A DNA stretch of 7,751 bases, taken from contig CAINDT010000225.1 in the NCBI GenBank assembly GCA_903847495.1, positions 1-7,751 on the forward strand, read 5' to 3'. How positions within the stretch are numbered: the first letter of the stretch is position 1; each line of letters starts with the position of its first letter. The DNA comes from an uncultured Actinomycetes bacterium. Its GTDB lineage: Bacteria; Actinomycetota; Thermoleophilia; Gaiellales; F1-60-MAGs149. Of the stretch, positions 6,363 through 7,751 are shown one piece after another. The notes beneath the pieces were generated by a model. That model was not told the origin of the DNA. It did not search any database and saw nothing but the letters and a program-made list of their open reading frames with translations. The translations under genes were made by a program, and so were the position numbers.

Positions 6363-6416
6363 GACGTCGGTGCGGCGGGGATGCACGACAGGTGTATCCC
6401 CGCCACACCTGCGTCC
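6362..6416 (+). terminator. Very long hairpin at the ligase stop codon, probable terminator
   Basis: Bases 6362-6386 pair with 6392-6416 around a 5-nt GACAG loop. Of 25 positions, 21 are Watson-Crick pairs, 2 are G-T wobbles and 2 are mismatches (6368/6410 and 6373/6405). The core GGCGGGGAT/ATCCCCGCC is uninterrupted. There is no run of T after the stem, as is common for terminators in GC-rich Actinomycetota. The stem begins at the last base of the TAG stop, so it could also protect the 3' end of the mRNA or be cut by RNase III. Confidence 0.62.
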
Positions 6417-6444
6417 GCGTTCCGACGGTAGCGCGGAGGCCCGA

Positions 6445-6503
6445 CATGTGCATGACGGCCATATGGTCGCGATCCGTCATGTGACGCTGCCCCATGCCAT
6501 GAC
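6445..6503. repeat. CATG-rich inverted and direct repeats upstream of the flavoprotein
   Basis: CATGACGG (6451-6458) and CCGTCATG (6474-6481) form perfect 8-bp inverted arms. Between them lie two small palindromes, CCATATGG (6459-6466) and TCGCGA (6467-6472). CATG occurs five times between 6445 and 6501, and CATGTGCATGAC (6445-6456) recurs with one gap as CATGCCATGAC (6493-6503). This looks like a regulator-binding region of the downstream gene. The remaining gap to 6584 holds only a weak TAGCCT (6517-6522) as a possible -10. Confidence 0.4.
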
Positions 6504-6584
6504 CCCTCCATTGCGGTAGCCTTTCCCGCAGAACGGGTGGGCTGTGCACCGCCCAAGGGAAGTTCCACCGAGGAGGAGACCGTC

Positions 6585-7751
6585 ATGGCGGTTGCAGTTG
6601 AGAGCGCGAAGGCCGGACTCGATCCGATGTTCAACCCGGATTGGTTCCTGACCGACGAGCAGAAGGCGCTACGCGAGCAGCTGATCGAGATCTGCGAGAA
6701 GGAGATCCGTCCGCGCGCCGCCAAGAACGACCGCGAGCTGATCTTCCCCCGCGAGAGCCTCGAGGCGCTCGGTCCGTTCCTCGGCGTCACGCTGCCCAAG
6801 GAATGGGGCGGCCTCGGCCAGGGTCACGCCATGCTCGTCGCCACGACGGAGACGATCGCGCGCTACGGCTGCGCCTCCACCGCCATGTGCTTCACGATGC
6901 ACATCGGCGCCGTCGAGGCCCTGCGCCTGACCGCCAGCGAGTGGCAGATCGAGAACGTCCTCAAGAAGGTCGTCTCCGACAAGCTGATCGGCACGCTGTC
7001 CTACTCGGATCCCGAGACCGGCTCGCACTTCTGGTACCCCATCTCCTCGGGTGCCCGCAAGGTCGACGGCGGCTACGAGGTCCTGAAGAAGGCGTCTTGG
7101 ACGACGTCGGGCGGCTTCGCCGACTGGTACGTCCTGCAGACGACGTCGCCGGACTTCAAGGAGTACTCGGATCTGACCTGCTGGCTTGTCTTCAACGACG
7201 AAGTCGAGTCCGGCCACGCCGAGTGGGACGCCATGGGCCTCCGCGGCAACCAGTCCGGTTCGCTGCTGCTCGATTGGAAGCTGCTCCCCGAGGAGCGCAT
7301 GGTCGGCGCGATCGGCGACGGCGCCTGGTCGAACGACGAGGCCGTCGACCCGTTCTTCCTGATCTCCTCCAGCGCCTGCTGGAACGGCATCTCGCTGGGC
7401 GCGATCGACATCTGCATCCAGCACACGACCCGCAAGGTCCACAAGGACGTCGGCATGCGCGTCTGCGATTACCCGACGATCCAGGACTCGGTCGGCGAGG
7501 CGATCATCGACACGAACGCGATGCGCTGCATGGACTACTCCATCGCCGCCGCCATGGACGCCGTCACGGATAACGGCCAGCGCACGCTGGAGCAGTCCGA
7601 GTACGCGCGTGGCAACTACCTCCACTGGCTCTGGCAGCTCAAGTTCGCGTGCGCCAAGAACTGCGGTCTCGTCGTCGACGAGATGATGCATTCCGCCGGT
7701 GGCACGTCGTACAAGAAGTCGCCGCTCGAGCTGGAGCGCTACGTGCGCGAC
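6585..7751 (+). CDS. Acyl-CoA dehydrogenase-fold flavoprotein, partial at right edge
   Basis: An FAD enzyme of the acyl-CoA dehydrogenase superfamily, with 389 residues visible. Members oxidise acyl-CoA thioesters at the alpha-beta carbons, but some relatives are flavin oxidases or monooxygenases acting on nitroalkanes, amines or thioaromatics. The N-terminal helical domain starts FLTDEQKALREQL (21-33). LPKEWGGLGQGH (70-81) is a family signature. The beta domain holds KKASWTTSGGFADWY (168-182), a flavin-contact region, and W214-DAMGLRGNQSGS (214-226). The C-terminal helical domain reaches GGTSYKKSPLELERYVRD at the edge, so perhaps only the last 10-40 residues are missing. The region that holds the C-terminal catalytic glutamate in many true dehydrogenases is therefore not visible. 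The ATG is well supported by AGGAGGAG (6571-6578) 6 nt upstream. It lies 222 bp behind the ligase, past a strong hairpin, so it probably has its own promoter. The substrate is unknown. Confidence 0.87.
   Translation, partial: MAVAVESAKAGLDPMFNPDWFLTDEQKALREQLIEICEKEIRPRAAKNDRELIFPRESLEALGPFLGVTLPKEWGGLGQGHAMLVATTETIARYGCASTAMCFTMHIGAVEALRLTASEWQIENVLKKVVSDKLIGTLSYSDPETGSHFWYPISSGARKVDGGYEVLKKASWTTSGGFADWYVLQTTSPDFKEYSDLTCWLVFNDEVESGHAEWDAMGLRGNQSGSLLLDWKLLPEERMVGAIGDGAWSNDEAVDPFFLISSSACWNGISLGAIDICIQHTTRKVHKDVGMRVCDYPTIQDSVGEAIIDTNAMRCMDYSIAAAMDAVTDNGQRTLEQSEYARGNYLHWLWQLKFACAKNCGLVVDEMMHSAGGTSYKKSPLELERYVRD

Noticed and set aside
6511..6539. TTGCGG at 6511-6516 as a -35 of the flavoprotein gene
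   Set aside because: The hexamer 17 nt downstream is CGGGTG, which does not resemble a -10.
6535..6554. Short hairpin GGGTGG/CCGCCC before the flavoprotein ribosome binding site
   Set aside because: It has only six pairs including one wobble, with an 8-nt loop, which is common by chance in GC-rich sequence.
6669..7691. A 340-codon minus-strand frame across the flavoprotein
   Set aside because: It is a shadow of a well-supported acyl-CoA-dehydrogenase-family frame and has no recognisable family.

Overview
The window is GC-rich, and its coding sequences mostly use G or C in third positions. It carries two blocks of genes that diverge from a 129-bp gap around position 2850. The order bL31 gene, DUF1385 membrane protein, prfA, prmC is typical of Actinomycetota. 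The codon bias and the gene types of the right half would suit a soil lineage such as Thermoleophilia. That lineage call is an inference from gene order and composition and has not been tested.

Left block, minus strand, 1-2786. This is a compact translation-related operon read right to left: rpmE (zinc-type ribosomal protein bL31), a YqhQ/DUF1385 membrane protein, prfA (release factor RF1), and prmC (the methyltransferase that modifies the GGQ glutamine of release factors). prmC runs off the left edge and overlaps the end of prfA. The operon pairs a release factor with its own modifying enzyme.

Right block, plus strand, 2916-7751. It encodes a 12-helix APC-type amino acid or amine permease, a small diverged universal-stress-like protein 14 bp behind it, a type III glutamine-synthetase-family ligase closest to gamma-glutamylmethylamide synthetase, and an acyl-CoA-dehydrogenase-fold flavoprotein that runs off the right edge. 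In the ligase, the loop that binds ammonium in ordinary glutamine synthetase (DGSS type) reads D-D-G-A-G-F-A-G-F. This points to an amine rather than ammonia as the substrate. A reasonable model is a nitrogen-scavenging or amine-catabolic locus: import by the permease, gamma-glutamylation by the ligase, and possibly oxidation by the flavoprotein.

The gaps of the right block carry more structure than usual. A consensus-like promoter before the permease has a TCTGC-N2-GCAGA palindrome between its -35 and -10. A second candidate promoter before the ligase has an AT-rich near-palindrome in the same place. A 25-position stem with a 5-nt loop starts at the ligase stop codon. A CATG-rich set of inverted and direct repeats precedes the flavoprotein. 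I saw no tRNA, rRNA, CRISPR array, insertion sequence or attachment site. No stretch longer than 300 bp lacks a gene.
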